Source: Mariprofundus sp. (GTDB lineage: Bacteria; Pseudomonadota; Zetaproteobacteria; Mariprofundales; Mariprofundaceae). Taken from it: a stretch of DNA of 28,455 nt. The stretch is from NCBI GenBank assembly GCA_030951095.1, contig JAUZQI010000115.1:1-28455 (forward strand), read 5' to 3'. Below, piece by piece: positions 7,506 through 15,845 of the stretch. Positions within the stretch are counted from its first letter, which is position 1; each line of letters starts with the position of its first letter. The notes beneath the pieces were generated by a model. The model made no database searches. It was not told where the DNA came from and saw nothing but the letters and a program-made list of their open reading frames with translations. A program made the translations under genes and the position numbers.

Positions 7506-7527
7506 AATTTCCTAAAAATGCTTTTGA

Positions 7528-8889
7528 TCAGCGCTTCCCTAATGCTTGTAACCATTCATTCAGAGCAGTCAGAGCACGATCCGAGACCGAGCGGCGTCGC
7601 TCAGCACGCGAGAAACGGCGTTTGCCTTCACGTTTTTTGCCCGGCGGCAACAACCCAAAATTGATGTTCATGGGCTGAAAATCTTCTGTGCGTGTTTGTG
7701 ATATATGCCCTAGCAGGGCACCGTGTGCGGTGATTTTCGGTGGTGTATCCGGTTCTTCACCCTTCGCTATAGCAGCCAGAAAACGGCCAGCCATCAGACC
7801 CATGGATGCAGATTCCACATAGCCTTCCACACCGGTAATCTGACCGGCAAACAGAATGCGCGGATTGCTTTTCAGCCGCAGTGTGCCATCGAGCAGGGCG
7901 GGGGATTTGATAAAGGTATTACGATGCAATGACCCCAGCCGGAAAAACTCGGCATTTTCCAGCCCCGGAATCATGGTGAACACACGCTTTTGTTCGCCAT
8001 ATGTCATTTTGGTCTGGAATCCAACCATGTTCAATAACGAACCCATGCGGTTATCGCGCCTGAGTTGCACTACAGCATAGGCCTTTTCGCCAGTTTTTGG
8101 ATGATCCAGCCCAACCGGTTTCATCGGCCCGAAGCGAGGTGTGTCTTCCCCGCGTTCAGCCATTTCCTCAATCGGCATGCAGCCTTCAAAAAATGGAATA
8201 TCCTCGAAACCTTTGAACGCTACCTTGTCCGCATTGATCAGTTCCTTGATAAATGCTTTGTATTGCGCTGCATCCATCGGGCAGTTGAGATAGTCGCCCG
8301 CTTCACCTTCAGCTACATTTTTATCATAGCGATTTTTCCAGTAGCAGATGTCCATATTGATGGACTCCGCATCAATCACCGGCGCAATTGCATCGAAGAA
8401 GCAGAGACGGTCTTCTCCGGTCAGTTTTTGAATCTGTTCGTACAATGCATCGGAAGTCAGTGGCCCGGAAGCGATCAGTACCAGCCCTTCGGGGGCTATT
8501 TCTGTTACTTCGCCTTCGATGAACTCGATCAGCGGTTCGGCTTTGAGTCTTTCAGTCACCAGTTCGGCAAACTGTTCGCGATCTACCGCAAGCGCCGTAC
8601 CGGCCGGAATACGAGCCGCATCACCACAATCCATGATCAGCGAACCCATGCGCCGCATTTCTTCATGCAACAACCCCACCGCATTTTCCAAATGGTCGGC
8701 ACGGAAGGTGTTGGAGCAGACCAGTTCAGCACATTTTCCGGTATGGTGCGCCGGGGTCATTTTAGCCGGGCGCATTTCGTGCAGGCGTGCAGGCACACCG
8801 CGTTTGGCCAGTTGCCAGGCGGCCTCGGAGCCAGCCAGGCCGGCCCCGATAATGGTTACAGGTTGAGGGGTTGAGGAGATGTCAGTCAT
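7528..8889 (-). CDS. trmFO: Folate/FAD-dependent tRNA (uracil-54-C5)-methyltransferase TrmFO
   Basis: Makes 5-methyluridine at tRNA position 54, using methylene-tetrahydrofolate as carbon donor and FADH2 as reductant. The 453 aa match the family. The N-terminal Rossmann motif [10 protein letters not shown] (15-24) binds [13 protein letters not shown] (51-60) carries conserved C53. C237 in [11 protein letters not shown] sits where the family's second catalytic cysteine is expected. FGPMKPVGL and [16 protein letters not shown] are further family blocks. It is monocistronic and divergent from mlaA. Its presence suggests a lineage outside the TrmA-using gammaproteobacteria. No strong ribosome site is seen before the ATG. 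Confidence 0.95.
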   Translation of the reverse strand: MTDISSTPQPVTIIGAGLAGSEAAWQLAKRGVPARLHEMRPAKMTPAHHTGKCAELVCSNTFRADHLENAVGLLHEEMRRMGSLIMDCGDAARIPAGTALAVDREQFAELVTERLKAEPLIEFIEGEVTEIAPEGLVLIASGPLTSDALYEQIQKLTGEDRLCFFDAIAPVIDAESINMDICYWKNRYDKNVAEGEAGDYLNCPMDAAQYKAFIKELINADKVAFKGFEDIPFFEGCMPIEEMAERGEDTPRFGPMKPVGLDHPKTGEKAYAVVQLRRDNRMGSLLNMVGFQTKMTYGEQKRVFTMIPGLENAEFFRLGSLHRNTFIKSPALLDGTLRLKSNPRILFAGQITGVEGYVESASMGLMAGRFLAAIAKGEEPDTPPKITAHGALLGHISQTRTEDFQPMNINFGLLPPGKKREGKRRFSRAERRRSVSDRALTALNEWLQALGKR

Positions 8890-9082
8890 GGCCCGAATCT
8901 AGCTTTCATTCAGGCTATAGAACAGCTGGATTTGATGGTTGCCCCCCCTTTTTTGAAAATGATGCCGGCAAGACATCGTTGTAAACTGAATCATTGAATT
9001 GCATAGACAAGAATCATGATTTGTAATACCATCAATAATTCATCGTCCAACTGGATACTGGGTGTGGCAGGGGAGGAATTCC

Positions 9083-9910
9083 ATGCAGTTAACCATGCAA
9101 TCCATGACTTGTTTATGCGGCCAACATTTCCGCCATCGTTCTGTATTGATTGTTGGATGCGCCCTGTCCATCTTTATGCTTAACGGTTGCGCCAGCAATA
9201 CTCACAGGGATCCGGCCTATGATCCCATCGAAAAGGTGAACCGGGGCACATACTGGTTTAATAATCAGTTGGATAAATTTTTATTGAAGCCGCTGTCGCA
9301 AGGATATACTGCCATTGTTCCCAAAGATGGGCGCACCATGGTATCTAACGTGTTCGATAATGCGCTGTATGTAGATACCATCCTGAATGATTTTCTACAG
9401 GGTAAGGGCACACAAGGTGCTTCTGATGTGGGACGTTTTGTTATCAACAGTACAGTCGGTATTGGCGGTTTATTCGATCCCGCGGCCCCCATGGGTATGG
9501 AAAAACATGAGGAAGACTTCGGTCAGACATTGGGTGTATGGGGTGTCGGTCAGGGAGCCTATTTTGTGTTCCCCGTCTATGGCCCCAACACCGCGCGTGA
9601 TGCGCCGGGTCTTGCTGTCAGCACAGTGACCAGCGGTGTGTTCTGGGCCGGGGTATTTCTCAATCCTGCAGCATCTATTCCAATAGCCGTTTTGGCAGCC
9701 ATTGATCTGCGTAGCCGTGCTTCAAATGCCATTCGATTTGTCAACGAGTCGGCGATTGATCCTTATATCTTCACACGCGAGGCGTGGGTGCAGCATCGTA
9801 CCTATCTTATTTATGACGGTAATCCTCCCGAATCTGATTTTGAGGATAATTTCGGGGATGATGCACTCGACGATGTAGATGAAAACAATGATGGTGCATC
9901 TTTGAACTGA
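9083..9910 (+). CDS. mlaA: MlaA (VacJ) outer-membrane lipoprotein
   Basis: Outer-membrane component of the Mla system, which removes mislocalised phospholipids from the outer leaflet. The ATG at 9083 follows GGAGG (9072-9076) at 6 nt, giving 275 aa. Residues 20-36 form a lipoprotein signal with lipobox LNGC (C36). The mature part shows the MlaA pattern: DPIEKVNRGTYWFNNQLDKFLLKP, DVGRFVINSTVGIGGLFDPA, EEDFGQTLGVWGVGQGAYFV and LPxxGP-like VYGPNTARD. The C-terminal tail is very acidic (DFEDNFGDDALDDVDENND, split). No mla transporter genes (mlaBCDEF) are beside it in this window. Confidence 0.93.
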   Translation: MQLTMQSMTCLCGQHFRHRSVLIVGCALSIFMLNGCASNTHRDPAYDPIEKVNRGTYWFNNQLDKFLLKPLSQGYTAIVPKDGRTMVSNVFDNALYVDTILNDFLQGKGTQGASDVGRFVINSTVGIGGLFDPAAPMGMEKHEEDFGQTLGVWGVGQGAYFVFPVYGPNTARDAPGLAVSTVTSGVFWAGVFLNPAASIPIAVLAAIDLRSRASNAIRFVNESAIDPYIFTREAWVQHRTYLIYDGNPPESDFEDNFGDDALDDVDENNDGASLN

Positions 9911-9933
9911 TTTATTCAGTCCAACGTTTGCAA

Positions 9934-10710
9934 TCAACGATTAAATTTTGGATTCTCGATGGCCAGCAGTTCAACTTCATAGATCAGGGCTGCATTGGGT
10001 TCTATTTTCTTGCCGGAACCGTGCTCACCATAAGCCAGTTCAGGCGGAATAATGAAGCGGTAGCGACTTCCTACTGCCATCAACCTGAAGGCTTCACCCA
10101 GGCCGTGAATCACTTCATTCACGGGTAATACAACCGATCGCCCCTTTTTATAAGTGCTGTAAAATTCGGTTCCATTGGCCAATCGGGCACTGTATTGCAC
10201 GCGGACAATACTGGAAGATTTGGGATGCGCACCATACCCATTGCGCAGCATCTGGTATTGCAGGCCGCTTGTTGTCTTGGCAACATCTTTCTTGCTCTTG
10301 TTCTCCGCCAGAAACTTTTTAGCTTCGGCCAGATTTTTCTCCGCCAGAAGTTGCCGTTTCTTTTCATAAAAGCGATCTCTGAATATCTTTGCCTTTTGTG
10401 GCGAAAGTAACGGTTTCTTATCCTCCAGACTGTCCTTGAGGCCCATAATAAAGCGATCTATATCAATCTTCATATGCCCCTGTTTCAGTGAATCACCAAC
10501 CTGCATGCCAAATGCATAGCTCAGTTTTTTCGACTGGTTACTAAGAACTATTTCTGCCGATTTACGCTTTCCGGCATGAGTTACGACATTTTTATGGAGC
10601 GATGTCTGCCCTGCTTTTGGTTGATCCTGCTTCGCATCGTTGGCATTAACGAGCATCGGAACACTCAAGGCCAGCAGCCCGGCCCATATAAATAACAGAT
10701 TTTTCCTCAT
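9934..10710 (-). CDS. FkpA/Mip-like periplasmic FKBP with altered active site
   Basis: 258 residues: a signal peptide (1-23), an N-terminal helical dimerisation region (about 60-145, with KLSYAFGMQVGDSLKQ as in Mip/FkpA) and a C-terminal FKBP domain (about 150-252). It is expected to fold periplasmic proteins as a chaperone and prolyl isomerase. Aligned to FKBP12, the tyrosine (Y173), F183, V200/I201 and Y227 are kept. The Asp37 position is Y184 (TEFYST), the Trp59 position is L204 (VIHGLGEA) and the Phe99 position is Y244. Isomerase activity may therefore be reduced. The start has GGGAG a few nt upstream. It is convergent with mlaA. Confidence 0.88.
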   Translation of the reverse strand: MRKNLLFIWAGLLALSVPMLVNANDAKQDQPKAGQTSLHKNVVTHAGKRKSAEIVLSNQSKKLSYAFGMQVGDSLKQGHMKIDIDRFIMGLKDSLEDKKPLLSPQKAKIFRDRFYEKKRQLLAEKNLAEAKKFLAENKSKKDVAKTTSGLQYQMLRNGYGAHPKSSSIVRVQYSARLANGTEFYSTYKKGRSVVLPVNEVIHGLGEAFRLMAVGSRYRFIIPPELAYGEHGSGKKIEPNAALIYEVELLAIENPKFNR

Positions 10711-11062
10711 TCCAACTCCCTTTTATCAGTAACGTATGAGCCACCGAGGTTAAATGCGTCTAAAAATGCACCAATTTATTACAGAATTCGATTGTTTGTT
10801 CACATCCAGTCACTGTATTTGCCGCTGGAGTACATATGGTCTGTGCATATTGCGGAAGTCAAATGAGTCGACAAGGCCCTCTGTTCGTACTTATTCATCA
10901 AGGTTTTTACTTATCTCAGTATCCAACGTCGAATCGTGATGTGCTTCTTTATAGTCCATCGTTACCAGAATATCTCAGAGTTGCCGGGATGTCACAATAG
11001 TCTACAAACACACAAACATGATTCCCCTTGCGTATGAGACGAGGAAACCTATCGTTCCGGCC
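10711..11062. other. Region between the FKBP gene and prlC, with one candidate small gene
   Basis: This 352-bp stretch holds the divergent promoters for the FKBP gene (minus) and for the downstream plus-strand genes. The only coding candidate I support is the 54-aa frame at 10836-11000. Another plus-strand frame at 10754-10939 has no ribosome site or recognisable features. No RNA gene or strong hairpin was seen. Confidence 0.5.
10836..11000 (+). CDS. Candidate 54-aa CxxC protein, unrecognised
   Basis: The ATG at 10836 has a well-placed GGAG (10827-10830, 5-nt spacing). The 54-residue product starts MVCAYCGSQM, a CxxC that could bind a metal or be redox active, followed by a mixed region ending LPEYLRVAGMSQ. 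The TAG at 10998-11000 lies 17 nt before an in-frame ATG (11018) of the prlC frame, so the two could be co-transcribed. I do not recognise a family. The case rests on the start site, the CxxC and position; chance occurrence is quite possible. Confidence 0.4.
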   Translation: MVCAYCGSQMSRQGPLFVLIHQGFYLSQYPTSNRDVLLYSPSLPEYLRVAGMSQ

Positions 11063-13111
11063 ATGAATGCATTAACCACCAACCCGATTCTGCAGGGAGC
11101 AAGCGCTGGTCTGCCGCTGTTTGATGATATCAAACCGGAGTATGTATTGCCGGCGCTGGAGCAGGCGCTGGATGGCGCGCGGCAAACGGTTGCCGGGCTG
11201 ACCGATCTGTCCGATCCGTCATGGGATACATTGATGATACCGCTGGAAACACTGGATGAACGGCTGTCACGTATCTGGGGGCCGGTCACACACTTGAATG
11301 CAGTTTGCGATTCGGAGGAGCTGCGTCCGGTTTATCAGCAGGGTGTGTCCAAAATGACTGAATGGGGTGCTGAACTTGCCCAGAATGAAGCGCTCTATGC
11401 GGCCATGAAAAGGGTGCGGGAACGGGATGATTTTGCAGGACTGAGTTGTGCGCGGCAGCAGGTACTGGAGCATGCCCTGCGCGATTTCCGATTATCTGGA
11501 TCTGAACTGGAAGGTAAGGACAAAGATCGTTTTAAGGCGATCAAGATGCGCATGTCCGAGCTTGGCACATTATTTGAGCAGCATGTGCTGGATGCCACAC
11601 GCAGCTTTGAACTGCATCTGACTGCAGATGCCGATCTGGCCGGTTTGCCGAATTCGGTGCGCGATGCAGCTCGTCAGCGTGCTGAAGCCGATCATAAACA
11701 AGGCTGGCTGTTCACGCTGGATGCACCATCATATATCCCCTTCATGCAATATGCAGAACGGCGCGATTTACGTGAGCGGATGTACACGGCTTTTGTAACC
11801 CGTGCATCGTCGGGAGAACTGGACAATACGCCGGTCATTGATGAATTGCTCGGCTTGCGATCCGAAGCAGCGGGCTTGCTAGGATTTGATAACTACAGCA
11901 CCTATTCGCTGGCGACCAAGATGGCAACCGATGTGAATGAAGTGATCGGCTTTATGCGTCAGCTGGTGGACAAAAGCAGGATTATTGCTGAAAAAGAAAT
12001 AACTGAACTCAGAGCATTTGCTGCATCAGAGCTGGATTTGCCCGAACTCGCAGCCTGGGATATGCCGTTTGCCTCGGAAAAATTGCGGCTGAAAACCTAT
12101 GCAATTTCGCAAGAAGAATTGAAACCCTGGTTTCCGGAGAAATGTGTGCTCACGGGTATGTTCAGGCTGGTAGAAAAGCTTTACGGCATCGTCATTCAAG
12201 AAAACACGCATGCGCCAAAATGGCATGAAACGGTCAGGTTTTTTGATATTTTTGATGGTAATGAGAAAAAAATAGCCTCTTTTTATCTCGATCCCTATGC
12301 CCGTCCGCACAAGCGCGGCGGTGCATGGATGGATGAATGTATCATTCGCTGGAAAAAGCCGGATGGTTCATTGCAACTGCCGGTGGCTTATCTGGTGTGC
12401 AATTTTGATGCCCCTGTCGGTGATAAACCGGCTTTGTGGACGCATGATGAAGTCACGACATTGTTCCACGAATTCGGGCATGGGTTGCATCATATGCTGA
12501 CTCAGGGAATGGAACTGGGCGTCTCGGGTATACGCGGCGTGCCGTGGGATGCGGTAGAACTGCCGAGCCAGTTCATGGAAAATTTTTGCTGGGATCGCAA
12601 GGTGGTCAATCTTTTTGCCCGGCATTTTGAAAGCGGCGAAGTATTGCCTGATGACTTGTTTGACAGGATGTATGCTGCTAAAAACTTCCATTCTGCCATG
12701 CAAATGCTACGTCAGGTTGAGTTTTCCCTGTTTGATATGCTGCTGCACAGCGACTATGAGCCTGATTCGGATGACACCGTGCAGGATGTGCTGGATCGGG
12801 TGCGCGAAAAAGTCGCAGTCGTGGTGCCACCGACGTTTAATAAATTCCAGAACTGTTTTTCGCATATTTTCGCCGGCGGTTATGCGGCCGGTTATTACTC
12901 CTATAAGTGGGCTGAAGTGCTGTCGGCCGATGTCTATGCAGCGTTTGAAGAAGAAGGCGTGCTCAATGCCGACACAGCGCAGCGCTTTCGTGAGGAAATA
13001 TTAAGTGTGGGTGGAAGTAAAGATATTATGGATGCCTTTATTGCCTTTAGAGGGCGTAAACCTGCTGTCGATGCGTTGCTTCGGCATACAGGGTTGTTAA
13101 CTGAAGCTTAG
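11063..13111 (+). CDS. prlC: Oligopeptidase A (M3 metallopeptidase)
   Basis: Cytoplasmic zinc oligopeptidase that degrades short peptides, including cleaved signal peptides. The zinc-binding HEFGH lies at about residues 469-473 (nt 12467 onward), within TLFHEFGHGLHHML; downstream blocks such as GVPWDAVELPSQFMENFCW and FSHIFAGGYAAGYYSYKWAEVLSADVY (parted) are typical of M3A. From ATG 11063 the protein has 682 aa, close to the 680 aa of E. coli PrlC, and begins MNALTTNPIL like that protein. An earlier in-frame ATG at 11018 adds 15 residues; neither has a convincing ribosome site. A 62-aa membrane protein gene follows 17 nt later. Confidence 0.95.
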   Translation: MNALTTNPILQGASAGLPLFDDIKPEYVLPALEQALDGARQTVAGLTDLSDPSWDTLMIPLETLDERLSRIWGPVTHLNAVCDSEELRPVYQQGVSKMTEWGAELAQNEALYAAMKRVRERDDFAGLSCARQQVLEHALRDFRLSGSELEGKDKDRFKAIKMRMSELGTLFEQHVLDATRSFELHLTADADLAGLPNSVRDAARQRAEADHKQGWLFTLDAPSYIPFMQYAERRDLRERMYTAFVTRASSGELDNTPVIDELLGLRSEAAGLLGFDNYSTYSLATKMATDVNEVIGFMRQLVDKSRIIAEKEITELRAFAASELDLPELAAWDMPFASEKLRLKTYAISQEELKPWFPEKCVLTGMFRLVEKLYGIVIQENTHAPKWHETVRFFDIFDGNEKKIASFYLDPYARPHKRGGAWMDECIIRWKKPDGSLQLPVAYLVCNFDAPVGDKPALWTHDEVTTLFHEFGHGLHHMLTQGMELGVSGIRGVPWDAVELPSQFMENFCWDRKVVNLFARHFESGEVLPDDLFDRMYAAKNFHSAMQMLRQVEFSLFDMLLHSDYEPDSDDTVQDVLDRVREKVAVVVPPTFNKFQNCFSHIFAGGYAAGYYSYKWAEVLSADVYAAFEEEGVLNADTAQRFREEILSVGGSKDIMDAFIAFRGRKPAVDALLRHTGLLTEA

Positions 13112-13128
13112 ACTTCTGAGGAGATTAT

Positions 13129-13317
13129 ATGATGGATAACGTCACGATTACTGATGTCAAAATGCCTTTCCTTTCCATGGTTGTTTTCATGGTCAAGCTA
13201 GCTGTTGCATCCATACCGGCATTTATCATTCTTTCTGTGATTGGATCAATAACGTTTGCTTTGCTTGGCGTAACGATCAGCTCGATTAGCGGCTATTTTG
13301 CACCACAGCAATTTTAA
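13129..13317 (+). CDS. Small hydrophobic protein downstream of prlC
   Basis: 62 residues with a hydrophobic core from about 12 to 58 that can form one long or two short membrane helices (VVFMVKLAVASIPAFIIL and GSITFALLGVTISSI). A strong GAGGAG (13118-13123) precedes the ATG at 13129 by 5 nt; a second ATG at 13132 would have 8-nt spacing. It probably shares the prlC transcript. The family is not recognised. The stop lies only 13 nt from the convergent hydrolase gene. Confidence 0.7.
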   Translation: MMDNVTITDVKMPFLSMVVFMVKLAVASIPAFIILSVIGSITFALLGVTISSISGYFAPQQF

Positions 13318-13330
13318 GCCGGAGGCGCGA

Positions 13331-13972
13331 TCAGGTGATCCAGCTCTTTGGCGTTGGTAGCAAATAAAAGCCAGCACCGACAGCGGCATAGAGTAGCAGA
13401 TAGGATAACCATGATGATCTGTTGAATATGGTTAATGCACTGCCAAATGACTGTTTGAGTGTGCTATTCATTAAATTCACGCTATACATTTCATCCAGCA
13501 ACAGGTGTAGTAGATAGCCGCCGCAGACAAAAGTTGCGGCCAGCCATGCAAAATCGAGGTGCCAGCCCAATACATGGATGCCGACTGATACCGTCGTCAA
13601 GCCAAATAATAATGCTGCCGGTAACGAATGAAACAGGCCTCGATGTTCGGTAATGCCGGCAAAGAGTGCATATGCAATATAACGAACAAACAGTGCACCC
13701 AATAAAGATATGCCAAGCATATAAATCAGGTGAACCTTTCCCTGTAATATGAACAGGGCGGCGGTCGCAACGGCAAAGCCTATAATATTGAATACCAGCC
13801 GAGTGGGTACGGAATGGTCGGAATCAATGTCGGGCAAAATGCCGGCCAGAATACCGAGTGATAGCAGAAGCAGGGCTTCCGGGTGACTGACGATGCCAGT
13901 CTGGACGCACACAGCTGTTGCTGTAATAGATCCTGCTGCTGCGACTGTAAGGTGTGTCTGGAAATTGGCCAT
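13331..13972 (-). CDS. YdjM-like membrane-bound metal-dependent hydrolase (DUF457 type)
   Basis: 213 residues with several membrane segments. The metal-ligand pattern of the YdjM family is present: N-terminal H7 (NFQTHL), PDIDSDHS (D48, D50, D52), HRGLFHS (H110, H115) and a late HLLLDE (H156, D160, E161). In E. coli YdjM is LexA regulated; no LexA box is obvious here. The substrate is unknown. AGGA lies about 5 nt before the ATG. It is monocistronic, convergent with the prlC pair. Confidence 0.85.
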   Translation of the reverse strand: MANFQTHLTVAAAGSITATAVCVQTGIVSHPEALLLLSLGILAGILPDIDSDHSVPTRLVFNIIGFAVATAALFILQGKVHLIYMLGISLLGALFVRYIAYALFAGITEHRGLFHSLPAALLFGLTTVSVGIHVLGWHLDFAWLAATFVCGGYLLHLLLDEMYSVNLMNSTLKQSFGSALTIFNRSSWLSYLLLYAAVGAGFYLLPTPKSWIT

Positions 13973-14105
13973 AGATGTTTCCTGATTTAGGAGTGCTCTG
14001 AAAAATTCAGAGTTTCTTTAAAAACATCACGAAGCTTATCAAATCATTATACCGCCACTGTGAGCCAAATCACGGCCAAACACGTGTGAACAGGCCCTGA
14101 AGATG

Positions 14106-14134
14106 CCGATCAACTGCATTCTGCATTTGATCGG
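14106..14134. repeat. 29-nt hairpin, copy D (TGCA-N3-TGCA apex)
   Basis: CCGATCAA-C-TGCA, loop TTC, TGCA-T-TTGATCGG: 13-nt arms with a single mismatch and a 3-nt loop. The apex TGCA-TTC-TGCA is identical to the plus-strand apex of copy C at 17.4 kb, though the outer arms differ. It lies between the YdjM-like gene and the EF-hand gene. Confidence 0.55.
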
Positions 14135-14156
14135 GACGCTAAGGTGAAATCGCGAC

Positions 14157-14175
14157 GAAAAGGCGGATGCCGCCT
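14157..14175 (-). terminator. Candidate terminator of the EF-hand gene
   Basis: On the minus strand AGGCGG-CAT-CCGCCT is followed by TTTC, about 30 nt beyond the EF-hand stop codon. The stem is 6 bp of mostly G-C with a short T-run. Confidence 0.4.
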
Positions 14176-14202
14176 GGACGGCTGGTAAATACCATTAGGG
14201 CC

Positions 14203-14535
14203 CTACACAGCTTTGGGATCGGATTTGTCATCTTCCATAAACGGTTTAATCAGATCATACAGCCAGTCTTCAAGCTTTCTCATACCTTCTCGAGCATCAT
14301 CGAAGTCTTTTTCTGAGAGAACGCCATCCTTGTTGTGATCCATCGTATCAAAGGTCGTGCGAGCCGATTTCTCGAGCTTCTTCATGACCTCTTCAAAAGT
14401 AATCTTGCCATCGCCATTGGCATCAAAAGCATGGGTCTGGTTTTCCCCCGCCATTGCCGGAGCAGTAAATAGCATGCCTGCGAAAAACAGTGATACAAGG
14501 ATCGCCTTGCTTGTTCGTGTTGTGTTTGAGTTCAT
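14203..14535 (-). CDS. Exported EF-hand calcium-binding protein
   Basis: 110 residues with a signal peptide ending about APAMA (residue 29). Two canonical EF-hand loops follow: D38-A-N-G-D-G-K-I-T-F-E-E49 and D66-H-N-K-D-G-V-L-S-E-K-D77, so it probably binds two Ca2+ ions in the periplasm. The charged C-terminus (LIKPFMEDDKSD) has no recognised domain. Ribosome site GGAGG lies 7 nt before the ATG. The physiological role is unknown. It is downstream of the O-methyltransferase gene by about 87 nt and may have its own promoter. Confidence 0.85.
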   Translation of the reverse strand: MNSNTTRTSKAILVSLFFAGMLFTAPAMAGENQTHAFDANGDGKITFEEVMKKLEKSARTTFDTMDHNKDGVLSEKDFDDAREGMRKLEDWLYDLIKPFMEDDKSDPKAV

Positions 14536-14622
14536 TTGGAATACCTCCTGCTCATGATCGCAATCTCTCCGCTATTGAAAAGATCGGATGATACCCCGGC
14601 ATGTGTAGAAATTCCCCGGCTT

Positions 14623-15231
14623 TTATCGTTTCTGTGCCAGTGTGATGCCATCGGCAACGGGCAACATGCAAATATCGACTCGCTTATCGGTTGCCAGCGA
14701 CTGATTAAATATGCGTATCGCTTCAGTACTGGCTTCATGATTAGCTGTATCAATGACACTGCCACCCCAGAGCACATTATCCACCACAATCATTCCGCCG
14801 GGCCGAACCAGTTGCATGCAAGCCTCGAAATAGGCTTGATAGTTTGTTTTATCAGCATCGATAAACACAAAATCAAAGCGGCATTGCTCGCCTTCTGTGA
14901 GCAGGGCCTGCAATGTGTCTATAGCCGGGCACAGATGCAGATGTATTTTGTTGTCCACGCCGGCAACAGCCCAGTAGTGCCGGGCAAGGCTTGTCCATTG
15001 CTCCGACACATCACAGCTGACGATTTCACCATCATCGGGTAATGCCAGTGCCATCCACAGCGTGGCATAGCCCGTATAGGTGCCGATTTCGAGCACCTGT
15101 TTCGCGCCTGTCAAGCGCAGTAACATCGCCATGAACTGCCCCTGTTCAGGAGCAGAGCGCATTGCTGACATATCCTCTTTTTCTGTCGCTTCACGCAGCT
15201 GTTGCAGCACTTCCGGTTCTCTTAGTCCCAT
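14623..15231 (-). CDS. SAM-dependent O-methyltransferase (caffeoyl-CoA OMT family), true start probably upstream
   Basis: Class I methyltransferase with LEIGTYTGY (47-55, SAM loop), FIDADKTNY (D125/D127, divalent metal) and VVDNVLWGG (D151/N152), the pattern of COMT-like catechol-type O-methyltransferases. The substrate is unknown. The listed coordinates use the first standard start codon (ATG 15231). The frame stays open upstream and encodes ANQSIGLSPELYGYLLS, which matches the conserved N-terminus of family members. The in-frame codons available there are ATA (15283-15285) and ATT (15289-15291), not ATG/GTG/TTG. With ATA the protein would be 220 aa and overlap the DUF523 stop. See findings. 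Confidence 0.88.
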   Translation of the reverse strand: MGLREPEVLQQLREATEKEDMSAMRSAPEQGQFMAMLLRLTGAKQVLEIGTYTGYATLWMALALPDDGEIVSCDVSEQWTSLARHYWAVAGVDNKIHLHLCPAIDTLQALLTEGEQCRFDFVFIDADKTNYQAYFEACMQLVRPGGMIVVDNVLWGGSVIDTANHEASTEAIRIFNQSLATDKRVDICMLPVADGITLAQKR

Positions 15232-15277
15232 AGACAGCAGATAGCCATACAGTTCGGGGCTTAAGCCAATGCTTTGA

Positions 15278-15778
15278 TTAGCTATAACAATATTCCAATT
15301 CGGTTAATCGGGCGGCGGCATTACTTAATTGCCGTTCGCTGAACACGGAAATGCCATGCCGCGTTAATAATCGGGCGGTCACGCCCTGCCCTCCAATTTT
15401 ATGGCCGGAAAAACTGCCGTCATTCACACATGCTACACCGCAGGAAGGGCTTCCCTCTTTCAATATCGCAATTCGAATATTGTGTTGTATACACAAGGCC
15501 AGCGTCATTTCAGCACCGTCCAAATATGCGTCAGTAACATCGATACCATCTTTTCGCCAAATGCCGGACTTACCCTGCAGAATGGCATCGGCGTTTCCCC
15601 GGTCGATTTCAGCAGGTACTCTGGGCACAGGTAATCCGCCAGCCATTTCCGGGCAGGTAGAGATCAGCCGGCCCTCCTGTTGCCACTGACTCAGTATGTT
15701 TGAACTGACCTGGCTATTACTGCCATCGTAGCGGACATTTTCGCCCAGCAGACACGCACTAATCAGGATTTTTTTCAT
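15278..15778 (-). CDS. DUF523 family protein
   Basis: 166 residues, cytoplasmic, with DUF523 hallmarks: N-terminal ILISACLLGENVRYDG (C9), STCPEMAGGLPVPR (C42) and LKEGSPSCG (C113). The conserved cysteines suggest metal or Fe-S binding, but the function is unknown. GGAGGAG precedes the ATG at normal spacing. The downstream O-methyltransferase frame overlaps its end, so the two are probably translated from one mRNA. It lies about 70 nt downstream of the PEBP-like gene on the same strand. Confidence 0.9.
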   Translation of the reverse strand: MKKILISACLLGENVRYDGSNSQVSSNILSQWQQEGRLISTCPEMAGGLPVPRVPAEIDRGNADAILQGKSGIWRKDGIDVTDAYLDGAEMTLALCIQHNIRIAILKEGSPSCGVACVNDGSFSGHKIGGQGVTARLLTRHGISVFSERQLSNAAARLTELEYCYS

Positions 15779-15845
15779 GGACTCCTCCTGTTGCAGCGTG
15801 TATCTGCATATTGTCTGTATCAGAACGGATAACCATACGGATATT

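Noticed and set aside
8065..8874. 269-aa open frame on the plus strand opposite trmFO
   Set aside because: It is a shadow of the trmFO coding sequence, with a cysteine/histidine/phenylalanine-rich low-sense composition and no ribosome site.
9007..9024. Near-palindrome around AATCATGATT between trmFO and mlaA as an operator
   Set aside because: Only a 10-bp AT-rich core is perfect; such sites are frequent by chance and it is not clearly placed at a promoter.
14196..14205. TAGGGCCCTA palindrome over the EF-hand stop codon as a regulatory site
   Set aside because: It is only 10 bp and includes the stop codon; no second copy or T-run supports a function.
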